From Durusdinium trenchii (Eukaryota > Sar > Dinophyceae > Suessiales > Symbiodiniaceae), in the NCBI GenBank assembly GCA_963970005.1, contig CAXAMN010021573.1, forward strand, positions 1 through 64,000: DNA of 64,000 nucleotides, read 5' to 3'. Position 1 is the stretch's first letter. Every line of letters begins with the position of its first letter. Shown piece by piece: positions 23,313 to 33,456 of the stretch. A program made the position numbers and the translations under genes. The notes below the pieces were generated by a model. That model saw only the letters and a program-made list of their open reading frames with translations. It did not search any database and had not been told where the DNA came from.

Positions 23313-23385
23313 CCTGGAACCCCAAACAACCAGATTGCCATATTGGAACCACCATTTGGTTTCTGGTTGTATTGGGGGTTCCAGG
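23313..23385. repeat. Foldback element, family D, copy 2
   Basis: CCTGGAACCCCAAACAACCA at the left and TGGTTGTATTGGGGGTTCC at the right form a near-perfect hairpin with a loop of about 25 bases containing CCATATTGGAACCACC. Confidence 0.8.
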
Positions 23386-23406
23386 CATGACCCCCTCGTT
23401 TGATCC

Positions 23407-23550
23407 ATGGGAGCCGCTAGCACGCGGGACCGGGAACCGGGTTGGACCGCCCCGCCCCCGTGGGTGCCGGAAAGCCGGTCCCGGGTGGCTGCGGGACTCG
23501 GAACTTTCCAAGTTCGGAGTGGTACGAAGTGTTGGACCACAGACGACCAG
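23407..23550 (+). CDS. Candidate exon, frame ambiguous
   Basis: This GC-rich island is open in all three + frames. The frame with an ATG reads MGAASTRDREPGWTAPPPW, but the others are similarly biased. Listed as probably coding, with no confidence in frame. Confidence 0.25.
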
Positions 23551-23882
23551 TGGCCTGCTCGTTTTTTTTTTTTGGGGGGGGGGAAATCATGGGTCTTTCG
23601 TCACATGGGTCTACTTCCGCGTGGTTCTTTCGTACCCCGACCCCGGCCCCGACCTTTTGCCCCTTTTTGATCGTGGCGGTGTTCAGATTAGTGCAACATT
23701 CAGGTTCTTTCGCTGCGAGAGGTCGCCTCCCCTCACCCTGTCCAACTGCCCACCCAACAGACTGTTGGTGAAGCTTGTACGTCCTCCGCATCAGATCCAT
23801 GATGCATGATGCATGCAGGAGGCGGAGAGGCCCCGTGAGTTGATCTGGAGGCCCCGGGTACTAGGGCTTCCACGCAGTGCAG

Positions 23883-23980
23883 GTGGAGAGCATGGTGGAC
23901 ATCGTCTTCGAGACCTTTGCCACCTTGATCACTGCTGCCCTCCCGCCGGACATCAGCACCGGCACGCCGGGGAAGCTCAG
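23883..23980 (+). CDS. Candidate exon, amphipathic helix
   Basis: After CAGTGCAG the frame reads VESMVDIVFETFATLITAAL then PPDISTGTPGKL. Almost every codon ends in G or C, among the strongest coding signals outside the retroelement. The 3' border CTCAG|GACTCA would be a GA-type donor. The helix pattern suggests packing or membrane association. Family unknown. Confidence 0.45.
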
Positions 23981-24278
23981 GACTCACGACCTCTGAGGTG
24001 GCTTGAAGCTGGATTTGGGATGGGACTGGTGGGGAAGAATCACACCACGACAACGACTGGAATCACTGGAATCACTGCGAAAGAATAGCCGCCCCAAGTA
24101 GAGGGAGTCGTTTGTCCAACAGGACATCCACATCACTCTTGGCACAGCACCGAAGGTCTTTCGCAGTCAGACTGCAATTCCCGTTTCTGTTGCGCGCCTT
24201 GAAGATGCAATTCCTCCAGAGTAACGGCCTCTCTAAGTGCTCATGTGCCGAATTTGCTTGGTTTCCTTCAATGCTCAG

Positions 24279-24399
24279 GGGCAATCAAGTGAAGTTGATC
24301 CTCTGCATCCTGGCAGTGTCTTTCTTCACAGCCCGGCATCCCAAGATGATGGGCAGAGAACACCATTCGTGGAAGGATTGTCGTTCTTGGGGAAAAAGG
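24279..24399 (+). CDS. Exon 1 of a phase-consistent five-exon chain
   Basis: The exon lies between the acceptor AATGCTCAG and the donor AAAAAGG|GTGAGA. It reads GQSSEVDPLHPGSVFLHSPA then SQDDGQRTPFVEGLSFLGKK, phase 0 in and phase 1 out. The next four candidate exons (25254, 25601, 26258, 26506) all fit its phase. The polar start suggests a soluble loop before the hydrophobic part. Earlier exons are probably missing from my chain. Confidence 0.5.
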
Positions 24400-24659
24400 G
24401 TGAGATGAGACATGCGCCACTGTTTGCATTTGTTTGCTTGCAGAACAAATGTAGGAGCACTCACAGGCTGACGGTTTTGGCTCTTTCTGAATGCCTCAGT
24501 TTTGGGACCTGTCCGTTTGGAAATTTGGGCAACGAACCGGTTTTCAGATGTAGGCAGTAGCCATGACGCATCCATGTTTGGAACTACCTCAGTCTGTAGG
24601 GCCAAGGAGATCATTACACTCATAGCCGCTGATTTAAACAGTCTATGCGACGATGCGAG

Positions 24660-24785
24660 AAGTTGCCCTCTCTCTCTCTCTCTTTATATACATAATGTAT
24701 GTATATACATATACTTACACAGTCATCGTACCCCCAAAACACACAAACACACACAGAAACGTATACACACACAGGCACTCAGAGT
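24660..24785. repeat. (TC)n, AT-rich and CA-rich simple repeats in an intron
   Basis: CTCTCTCT is followed by TATATACATA blocks and CACACAAACACACACAG. It lies between exons 1 and 2 of the chain. Confidence 0.85.
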
Positions 24786-25111
24786 CTGAATGCCACATGT
24801 CCAAACACCTAGGTGGAAATGGTTCAGTCAAAAGGAGTGCAAAGGTGTCCAACCATGGAAGGTAGTCTCAAAGGTCTCAAAGGTCATTGCACGGAAAGCG
24901 AAACACCTAAACAGCCTGGACGCGAAACGCTTGAGAGGCACGTAGCTACCAAACATTCACCATCAGCCCGTGATATCCGCATGTCACTGTGGCCGCTTCG
25001 TTTGCAGCACACGTGCGCAGCACGTGGATAGGCCCCCCTGCTAGCTACGAAACGAAAGGCAATGAACGCAAAGCCAAAAGGTTCCTTGTGAATCCCAGGG
25101 TTAACCCCCCT

Positions 25112-25134
25112 CAACACACACACACACACACACA
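25112..25134. repeat. (CA)n microsatellite
   Basis: Eleven CA units followed by CCCC, in the intron before 25254. Confidence 0.9.
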
Positions 25135-25253
25135 CCCCTTTCTGAAAGCACATGCATTTCTACGGGGGCGTCGCAAAATCCATCGATTAAATGGAACCTG
25201 GATCTGGAGGACCCGCCCTGCGCTTCCTCCTCGAAAAGCGTCATTTACTGCAG

Positions 25254-25420
25254 TACTTGAGTTGTTTGTAGAGTGCGATCTTCCAACTTCAGGGCCCTTC
25301 CATGAAGTTGCTAGAAAGGACATCAATGCCAATGCCTTTCCGTTCATGGGACTGGACTTGGGGATCCTCCCACGGCCGAACCTTTTTGAGGAGACGTTGA
25401 TCAACATAACGATCCCCCCG
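25254..25420 (+). CDS. Exon 2 of the chain, region before a membrane helix
   Basis: After TTTACTGCAG the phase-1 reading gives LELFVECDLPTSGPFHEVAR, then NAFPFMGLDLGILPRPN and FEETLINITIPP, ending at CCCCCG|GTGGGT in phase 0. Joined to the next exon, the last residues extend a hydrophobic helix. If this is a cation channel the segment would hold the pore loop, but I see no textbook selectivity motif. Confidence 0.5.
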
Positions 25421-25600
25421 GTGGGTTTCTTGATCGAAATACTTTGAATTTGGTCAGAAAAGGGTAATACCTCCGTCTTCTGAGGCCCCCCATGGCCCTA
25501 GTCTGTGAGTGAGGAGGTTTCCCTGGTAGGTGGACATGCCTGTTGAATGTTTTTCTTCCGCATTCGGAAATGCAAACCCGAATGGGTACCCTCTGCCCAG

Positions 25601-25651
25601 GTCTTCATTTTGAACATTTTCATTGGTGTCATGGGTGAGCTCTACGTGAAG
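25601..25651 (+). CDS. Exon 3 of the chain, S6-like hydrophobic helix
   Basis: Exactly 17 codons between CTGCCCAG and AAG|GTGCGT read VFILNIFIGVMGELYVK, phase 0 at both ends. Voltage-gated cation channels often end their last pore helix with a pattern like LN-hydrophobic-FI-GV-x-x-acidic-x-Y. The resemblance is by eye and covers one helix only, so the channel assignment is tentative. Any membrane protein helix is the alternative. Confidence 0.45.
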
Positions 25652-26257
25652 GTGCGTCCAAAGGGCAACTGCAGTTGCAGGATGATATTGAATGTGGTGG
25701 GTCCACCTCGGGTGGACAAACCAATTTGCCTTTCACTGGATCCGGGATATTGTTGATGACGTGTTGCTAGGTGATCTTGAGCTCCTTCGCTAGGAAGAAA
25801 TGCTGAGCGTACTGCAACATGGGTGCTCCTGATGTTGGTAAGATATCTTCCAACATTTTCCGAAGCCATGTAAAGGTCTCACAACACTCAAGGTGTGTAA
25901 AGCCTTGTAGCACGGTATCGTTTGCCATTTGTGTTTAAAAACTGGCTGAACTATGCTGAACTTATAAATGGTATCTATATATCTATGCTTATCAATTGGC
26001 AATGTCGTTTCAATTCTTCAAGTAGTGCATCATTCCTTTTGTTTTGCTTCAGCAATCTGGCCTGAAATAACTGAAGATGCGTACCACCGGTCTACGGTGG
26101 CCCACGGCCGAAACACACGATACGAAGCTACAAAAAGCCCTTTCCGAGCCTTTGGAGTTCTCATCGGAGAACGAGCCTGCAGTTGGGATAGGGATGGCTG
26201 TTCACGATGCAACAGGGAGCCACCTCTGACGCTTCTTGTTGTGGCTCCCTTCCTCAG

Positions 26258-26354
26258 GGAGCGAAGGGCGATACGGGGAGCGGCAGCGTCGAGTCCCTGG
26301 ATCCCAACAGCGGCAACTGCTTGGGCAGTCACTCAGTGTATGTGGTACCTCCAG
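26258..26354 (+). CDS. Exon 4 of the chain, polar linker
   Basis: Between the acceptor TTCCTCAG and the canonical donor CTCCAG|GTAGGG the exon reads GAKGDTGSGSVESLDPNSGN then CLGSHSVYVVPP, phase 0 in, phase 1 out. It is Gly/Ser-rich and probably a linker or extracellular loop. The donor is one of the best in the window. Confidence 0.5.
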
Positions 26355-26505
26355 GTAGGGCCCCAGGTTTGGAGATGGGACGATCCGGCCCTTGTTTTGC
26401 AAGAACACGTAGTAGATCGTTTATGGAGGCAACTCGTAGATTTGGAAGATTCTGGGTGACCCAAGCCCCCCCGTTCTCGGCCGCCAAGCGGCCTGGCCGC
26501 GCCAG

Positions 26506-26765
26506 GAGAAGCAGCGGGCCGAGCACACCTTTCGGATGTACCGTGCCGGGTCATGTTGCTGGGCGTCGATGAAAACGTGTCAGGCCCTGGGACCTTTGGG
26601 AAGGTTGTGGCATTTTGTCTGGGCTGTCCTGTCGCGAGAACGTCTCCTTTTGCATTGGTTTTGTCTCTCTGTGTGTTTGCCATGCTGAACGTATTTTTTC
26701 ACGTTCTTATTTGGCCGGAGAGGGCGGACAAGCGCTTGGGAAGGATCGTTGTGCTCGTCCACGCA
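26506..26765 (+). CDS. Exon 5 of the chain, transmembrane segment
   Basis: It starts after CGCGCCAG in phase 1 and ends at CACGCA|GTAAGT, a perfect donor. It reads GEAAGRAHLSDVPCRVMLLG, then FGKVVAFCLGCPVA, and then a clear membrane helix (FALVLSLCVFAMLNVFFHVL) followed by IWPERADKRLG. The positive charges after the helix fit a cytoplasmic side. Two other frames of the same island are also open, but only this one ends at the strong donor and matches the phase of the previous exon. Confidence 0.5.
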
Positions 26766-26769
26766 GTAA

Positions 26770-28260
26770 GTTGTGGAGCTGACGTGTCTTGTGACACACT
26801 CAGCCGCAAATCTAGGTCACCTGCGGTACCACCTCATAGAACTGTATTGCACCCACTCAACCAGTCCCATCTCCCCCATCTCCCACTCAACCAGTCGCGG
26901 CAGATCATACCAAATCCATCCTGAAAGTGTGACGCTCTTCAGGAGATCCCCACGTGAATCCAGTGAATCATATAGCCTAGAGTCCTAGAGCTGAACATCC
27001 AATGGTTCCAAACACAGAACCATAGACCCCGGACCCTAGATCTATCCAGTTTCCTCCAAAGCAAGGGACTCCCTGCAATCCACTGGGACGCGGGCTGCGA
27101 TCCACACGGTTCACATGCCGACTTGAGATGTTGGTCTGAACTCACGCACTGTTGGCCCTGAACCGTCCGTCGCTGTTGGACAAACACTGCTTCAGAGCAA
27201 TGCCATTACTGTCGGTACATCTGCACCCATGAGTGCCGTTCAAAGCAACAAATCACTTGCAGTCACAGCTGAGGCTATCAATACCTGCTGCGAAGTCGAG
27301 TGCTTCAATGCCACTTTCTTCGCAACATGTGTAAAGTCCGGTCAGCTAGGTGCTCAATGCAGAGTGCTGTGCTGTTTATACAGGCAATGAACATCCAATC
27401 CGTTTTGTCGTAGGACCCTGATTTAGCTGACTATTTGGGAAACCAATGACACCAAAAATCCTTTGCATCAAATATCAGCAGTGCGCAATTAGGACTCGAA
27501 TCCGAGCAGTTGGCCGGAGTGTCCACCACCTATAGTGATGTCGGTGACGGACGAAACCCTGTCGATCGTCAACAGTGTCTTCTGAGATTCCCTTTCCCAG
27601 TGGCCCCGAAGGGGCCCGAATCTTCATGGCTCCTTTTCCCCTAAGAACAAGCGTTTGACTCAGTTTGACCGAGGATTTTAGACTACAACCAAGTTTTGTC
27701 CCACACTGTAGTCTCCACACTCTTTGAATGGTCTTCTCGGTTTCGCCTTCAGCCAGGGCTAGAGGGTTCCGCTCCCAGAACGGAGCTGTGTGGAACGGAT
27801 CTCGAACACAGAACAGACGTCAAGACATGTTGGAAGCACTAAGACCTTTTCTTTTGCATGGATGAAAGCAACGCCCTGCTAGTCAGCGTCTTTCTTCGGC
27901 CAAGTCCAAGCCATTGCACGGCGAAAGCTAAGCTCACGAAGAACGCCAAAGCCTTCGTGGTCACGCAAACCAATTGTGGTACTCTATTGGATGATTGGAA
28001 GCAAGTTTGGAAGCCAGATCATCAAAACGTCGCAATTGCGCTTCATCATGTTGCTCCATCATGTTGCTTGCACACATACACACACACACACATCTTCAAG
28101 TCCGAGAAGAGAGAGCTGCCCCCAGGTCCGGTACCCCTCGGGTTTTTCACCACGTCCGGCTAAATGAGGGGCTTCCGTCTGCTTCCAGAGCGGTGCCTTG
28201 AGTCTGGTGGAGTCGGCAGGTGGAGCTGAGAGTCGGCACACTGACCAGAATTCCAAGGCA
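26770..28260. other. No convincing exon
   Basis: The open frames at 27858-28163 (+) and 27720-27475 (-) lack consistent codon bias or splice-like borders. A (CA)n run is at 28072-28092. Confidence 0.35.
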
Positions 28261-28261
28261 T

Positions 28262-28345
28262 TCTTTTTACATGGTTCAGCTTGTTTCGTAGTGTAAGAGT
28301 CCTCAGTAAAACACCACGGTCGTGTTTTGGATTGCTCTTCAATCA
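28262..28345 (+). repeat. Family B dispersed repeat copy
   Basis: TTCGTAGTGTAAGAGTCC then CAGTAAAACACCACGG, aligned with the copies at 7322, 30013 and 30812. Confidence 0.5.
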
Positions 28346-28359
28346 ATGGTGGGTCGGGA

Positions 28360-28661
28360 ATCCTAGGGCTGCTCCGAGGCAACTTGATGTCTGCCGACAG
28401 AGGCAGGAGCCGAAAAGAGACCGCGCCGGTGGAACTGTGGAAGAGTTGTTGAACATGTTGAACTGTGAAATCATGGGAGCTATATGGAAAGCTCATTGCA
28501 TCGGGACACCTTCCGCGATTCTTTTTTCTCCCCCCCAAATCCCGCTACATATCAGGGCATTTGGAGCTTCCTTGTTGAGTCTTTCTCTTGTCCATGGAGT
28601 GGTCAGCAAGGCCTCTCACTTCTCATCTGTCGCGACTGCCCTCAGTCAGGCCTCTTGTTGA
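28360..28661 (+). CDS. Open frame, possibly coding, unknown protein
   Basis: One frame stays open about 100 codons to TGA 28661. It contains QEPKRDRAGGTVEELLNMLN and a hydrophobic C-terminal part (GASLLSLSLVHGVV). Codon bias is weaker than in other islands. It could be an exon or chance. Confidence 0.25.
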
Positions 28662-29103
28662 TGCTGGTCTCGGGTTGCGTGGCGCTCACGGTACAGAGAC
28701 TTGGCCACACACAAGGGGGTATGGGGGGGGCGTTTTTGGCGAGCGCAGAGGTCGAATCGGGCGAAAAAAACGAGAAGCCAATTCGGGTATGCAGCAGTTT
28801 GAGCAGTTCCAATGTTGACAAACAGTTGAAGAGACACCAGACCCGAAAGATGGCGTTCCCTTGTCTGAGGGATTCAGGACACAGAATTGGTAAACAACCC
28901 CGAAAACACAAGAGCTTGAATTTGGGCAACGAAGCTTTGCTTCACGTGAGAAGATGTTCTTTTTCCTCATTTCCAAGAGCTTCCTTTGGGTAATGAATCT
29001 GTTTTCTTCTCGTGAGAAGATGCTTTTTGTTTCTTCCAAGAGCTTCCTCCGGGGCGGAGATCTGAGGATGTGTGGGCATGTATTTTTGTGCTCATGTCTG
29101 CAG

Positions 29104-29172
29104 GTGGTCCCACCCTACCTACTTGAGCGAGAGTCCGAAGAACGTGCCCGACTTCTGGGGGGTCTTCTTTAG
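29104..29172 (+). CDS. Candidate short terminal exon
   Basis: Directly after the acceptor ATGTCTGCAG the frame reads VVPPYLLERESEERARLLGG, then LL and TAG: 22 codons plus stop. The charged helix is convincing, although the stop may belong to an intron if a GG|GGTCTT site is used. Confidence 0.4.
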   Translation: MVPPYLLERESEERARLLGGLL

Positions 29173-30012
29173 TCGTCCAACCCCAAACCATCCATGGAAG
29201 TGGAAGCGTTACTTGAACATCCGTCAATGTAAGTAACTATTTCATCATTTTCCACGCATGGATGGTCGGAGTCTTGGTTTTTTACTCATGTGTGATAGTA
29301 GGTTTGGCCTGAGCACACCAACGACAAGTCCATAGATTTCCATACATGGGTGGAAATGGTGCTCGCACAGATTTGGGGCAAGAGGATGGCATATGATTCC
29401 TGGCACATCATTGATTTCATGGTTTCTGCACAACAAGCTTTGTTTTACTATGATTTTAGACAACATCAGTGTCAACCAAAGCCTTTCAATGGTCAAACTG
29501 GAAGGCTAGGGTGATGTCATGTTCGATCTCCTGACGGGAATCCATGAGCAGCTTCGTTCCACCCAGGATTTTGGGCTTCATCAACCACGAGCAGCAGCTT
29601 CTTCCGCGCTTGATCAAAGGGCAGAGGTGGTAAATGGTTGGACCCAGCCTTCGTTCAGAGGTCGAGAATGTGAGATTTGCAAGTGCAGGGGTAGGCATCG
29701 TAGGTGCCTTCTCACCCAGAATACATATACGTGCATACATGCATTTATACACAATGTCATATGTATTATACTGATACTATTTATTAGTTATATAGTTATA
29801 TTATATGATGCATGCATTGACCTCCAATATCACAACAATATTTGTGTTATGTTGCTATAGTGCACGATCAGCCTATCATCAACCAGTCCAAAGAATGTGA
29901 GTTTTCATAACCAGATACATGGCCTAAAGTGTGCATACAACATCCTGCAACCTCATTTGCTGACATGCAGTTCTTGGGAGGTGTGTTCTGCACAAGGCTA
30001 TACCCTATAGCC

Positions 30013-30100
30013 TTCCAAGACTATCTTTGGAATGGTTGACCAGGCTTTTATGGTGTAAACTCCTTGGTCAAACCATGGTGCTTCGGGATTCAGGACTAAA
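30013..30100 (+). repeat. Family B dispersed repeat copy
   Basis: CCTTCCAAGACTATCTTTGG, GGTTGACCAGGCTTTTATGG and TGTAAACTCCTTGGTC match the inverse of 54985-55055 and the copies at 28262 and 30812. Confidence 0.6.
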
Positions 30101-30395
30101 CCTTCCGGGTAGGCGATTGGGCCCCCCCGCCTCGGAGCGACCGGTGGTCGGGCTCCGCACATGGAATGAGGCGTATCCCAGGGACGAGCATCATCTTCTT
30201 CGTGTGTCAGGCGCGTGGCGAGAGTTTTTCTCCTTATGTTTTTTCCGACCGGCTTCAGTTTGTGGTCCAGCATGGGTTCGGTGGAGAGCGACAGGTGGAC
30301 AGGTTTTTGGACTGGGGACGTTGAAGCCTAAAAACATCCTGAGCCCTGACAACGCAAAGGTCTCACGGCGTAGCTAAGCAGGGGGCTAGTGGCTA

Positions 30396-30590
30396 GTGGC
30401 TAAGGTTTTGGCACTTGGGGAGCAAGCAACAGAATCAACTGTACGGTACATGTATGGTCTGGGCTTGTTTGGTGTATCCTCAGATAAAGATTCGGGTAAA
30501 GGCACGAAGAGGGCGGCCAAGGAGTTTCTGCGCATGTGCTTATACAGTTTTTTGGCTTGTCCGGAGAACGGCCACACTGACGAACAATAA
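30396..30590 (+). CDS. Short open frame, probably coding remnant
   Basis: A 64-codon frame reads MAKVLALGEQATESTVRYMY then GLGLFGVSSDKDSG, and later EFLRMCLYSFLACPENGH to TAA. The residue pattern is protein-like, with conserved-looking aromatic and Cys positions, while codon bias is moderate. It may be an exon or a relic of a multicopy gene. Family not recognised. Confidence 0.35.
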   Translation: MAKVLALGEQATESTVRYMYGLGLFGVSSDKDSGKGTKRAAKEFLRMCLYSFLACPENGHTDEQ

Positions 30591-30811
30591 ATGTGGAACC
30601 TCCAGTGAATCAAAAGATGGACTTGTCTACCAAGACCCAGTAAGGCCCTCTTTCAGAAACCTTGCGAGCTCAAGGATCAGTGTACCCAGGATCAGCCTGG
30701 AGCAAATGTCGGGCGCAGTGAGGAGTTCATGTAAGTCAGACTTCCAGGCACTTTGAGCTGTTCTCTGTACTTGTCAGGCTGTGGCTGTTTACTGCCTGGT
30801 CGCAGCTATAC

Positions 30812-30905
30812 CCCTAGAAGTCCAGTCGACCATTTTCAAAAGGGTTGAGGCGGTTTTCTAGTGTAAACATCCTTAGTAAAACAATGGATGTTAGGGATTT
30901 TCAGG
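30812..30905 (+). repeat. Family B dispersed repeat, fullest copy
   Basis: Begins CCTAGAAGTCCAGTCGACC, continues TTTTCAAAAGGGTTGAGGC, and carries TTCTAGTGTAAACATCC and AGTAAAACAATGG. Confidence 0.6.
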
Positions 30906-32124
30906 CTAATCAAAAGGGTGGCCACGACGGCCACGAACTCGATAAGGCTTCACAGGCAGGCAAACCGACCCGGCCGGGCGTGACTCTGTGGAGAGAGACC
31001 ACAGCTTCTGGCCATCAAGTTACGAGGCCGACCAATCAAGTACCAGAGGCCCCGGGGCCCGGGGGTGTCTAATTATAGCTATTAGAGGCTAAGGGGTATC
31101 CATTAACCACCCCTCAGAGGGCCCTGGTAGTTGCTCCATCAAGTAGTCACCTATTTTGCTTGTGGCTTGTTCCCAGAAATCGCAGGGACCTGACAGGTCA
31201 GTCAGGGAGCTGCTGAAGTAGTTGCGCTTCCAAGTTCAGTCTTCAAAAATGATCCACCTGCTCCGGAACAGTCACAGTGAACCCCCCCCGCCCAGACCCC
31301 TCCGCCAATCTCGGGTCCTAGCGCCCCTCATCACTTTCGGAACGGAGGCTCCGGATCTTCACGGTTCGATGTCCACCCGGAAACAGCCCACCTGGGCCGC
31401 ACACCATGGGCCGCATGGCCGACTGACGTTGGTCGTGACGGCCGTGGGTGGCCGGTCATCGCCCCAGGCGTTGATTCTCTTGGGTGCTTATCAGAGCCCC
31501 GACACTCCTTGGGCTCGGACGCCCCAGTCGCTGTCGAATACGGGGGCCGTCCGGGGCACCGTTTTTCGGAGCAGGTGCTGAAGACGGAGCCGGAAGATTG
31601 GGGTGGAGAAGAGATGAGAAGAGTGATACACACTTACTACTCCTGTACTCCTGGTTTAAGAATCATGGTGGAAGTGGAGTGAGTGAAGACCACCTGTTGA
31701 ACAATTTGGATTTCATGGTCATCCACTCCGGGGCCATGGTCTCCACGTTGGCCCATGATGGATTCCTACAAAGTGTACCTTCCTTTTACTCGGGGCCACG
31801 GTTTGGTTCGGGTCAGAGGGCTCAGGTAGATGTGAAACATCGAGGAGCAGTGCTGCTAGTGCTGGTTCGGGTGGGCTCTTGAGAGGCTGGTTTTCGAGTT
31901 CCGCAACGCGGTAAATGTTGCGAACAGAATTCCAAGAAGCGCAAAAGACCGGTGGAGGAGGTTCAAAGTCTGTAGTGGGGAAATGCGTGAAGATTATAGG
32001 TTTTTGTAGCTATTGTCATTGTCCTTTATATAATTAATCTTACTTGATCGGAAGCACCTTTGAAGCGACCCAGGACGTGGATGAAGTTCTAGCTTTTCGC
32101 TTGTACACACTTAGACAATTGAAT

Positions 32125-32510
32125 TTCACTTAACTCAATTCCCCGACGAAATGGGTGAGGGGACGGAATGNNNNNNNNNNTACTTGAAGGTGTTTGAACA
32201 CAGGTTAACGCGTGACTGCAGAAAAAACTAGTTACTGAATACGTAGCCGATCGAATTACCGCCGTGCATAGAAACCTGTTTTGGGATATAGCATGCAGAA
32301 CCACCATGGAACCAAAAAGGAAGAGTGGAGTCACAGCGTAAACAAAAGTTTTCAGCAGGTACGTGGAAATGGCGTCCCATTTCCATATCCTCGGATACAT
32401 CGCCAGCTTCGTTGACCAGGCGACGATGCATCCTGCCTGGTCCCCTGCCTCTTTTTTAACCCAAAGGGAAATTGAATTACTTTGCAACGTGTGGAAACCT
32501 TAGAAGCAGG
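32125..32510. repeat. Duplicated block, copy 1 (contains the gap)
   Basis: From TTCACTTAACTCAATTCC to GTGGAAACCTTAGAAGCAGG it is nearly identical to 33457-33958, apart from the part replaced by N. On the minus strand both copies keep the same 67-codon frame (MHRRLVNEAGDVSEDMEMGR...), differing at three residues. Confidence 0.9.
32171..32180. other. Assembly gap (10 N)
   Basis: Ten N interrupt copy 1 of the duplicated block exactly where copy 2 has about 127 extra bases (33503-33629), so the gap size is probably a placeholder. Confidence 0.95.
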
Positions 32511-32577
32511 ACATTCGAACTCATTCTGCCCATTGGAAGACATTTGTGGTCAGACCCCTTCACAGTTGGCCAGGATG

Positions 32578-32754
32578 TCATGGAAACGTGCAGCATTGCT
32601 TGATGAGGAGTCATCAATGCAGGTGTTACTTGATGAACCTCCTCGCTCTTCTCAGTCCAAGCAGCGAGATTGGAAGAGAGCTGCTCTGACTGCAGAGGAA
32701 GCTGAGGCACCACCTCCATTCACGATGGTTGACTGGAAGAGCTGGCAATGCTAG
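32578..32754 (+). pseudogene. Coding remnant between the duplicated blocks
   Basis: The frame from ATGTCATGGAAACGTGCAGC reads MSWKRAALLDEESSMQVLLD and contains an internal echo: DWKRAALTAEEAE and then DWKSWQC repeat the theme of SWKRAALLDEE. It ends in a stop at 32754. Together with the cysteine cluster downstream it looks like the start of a gene that has lost its body. Family uncertain. Confidence 0.3.
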
Positions 32755-32878
32755 GCCCTTGAAGAAAAAAGCTGGAAATGCATGGAAGAAGCAGCTGTTG
32801 TTGAGCAGTGCAATTAGCAGTGATGATGACAACATTGCACCAGGAGAATGAGATCATCACAGTGCACCTTTCCTTCGA

Positions 32879-33076
32879 ATGCTACCTGTTGAAGACAAAG
32901 CCTCGTCCAAATATGCTTTGAATGGCATGAGTCCTGATCGCATCAAAAACATGTGCTCTTCACCTTGCCGTTGCCAACGAGGTTGCCTTCAACAGTTCTC
33001 TACACGACTAGGACAGGAGAAACCGACGGAAAGGCACCAACACACAAGTGTGTTGAGTGCGACTTCCTTCCCCTAG
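32879..33076 (+). pseudogene. Truncated cysteine-cluster protein
   Basis: The frame MLPVEDKASSKYALNGMSPD runs into DRIKNMCSSPCRCQRGC, a C-x3-C-x-C-x3-C cluster, then degenerates. From memory, multicopy dinoflagellate proteins of unknown function carry a similar short cluster near their start. This copy is cut off soon after and is probably non-functional. Confidence 0.35.
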
Positions 33077-33456
33077 TTAGAGGGTGGGATAAGAAGTGTG
33101 AATTCGCGTGCAAGGCGGATGTGTGGCTCTAAGGCACTGCCGTAAACGGCGCTCCCTTGACTAAAGCTTCGCCTGAAACCTAAAAGCCTCGAGCAAAATC
33201 TCTGAAACCTCGAGAGCACTGCCGATGCAAACATGTGGATGAAAGAGACTCCGCAAGCCCGGCGGCATCGAGTCTCCGTAAACTCGGCAGTTTTGTGGTC
33301 AGAAGATTCATGGGGTGAGACACTTAGTCCAACGCATGCAGAAAAACGCTGAGTCAAACTGTGATCCACGATGGTTTCGGCGCTCCCTTGCGGGAGATCA
33401 CACCCTGCACCCAAGTGGGACGGCAGAGCTCTCACACACTTTGAAAAAAATCGGTT

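Noticed and set aside
27475..27720. Minus-strand 81-codon frame
   Set aside because: No codon bias, no splice-like border, and equally open alternatives.
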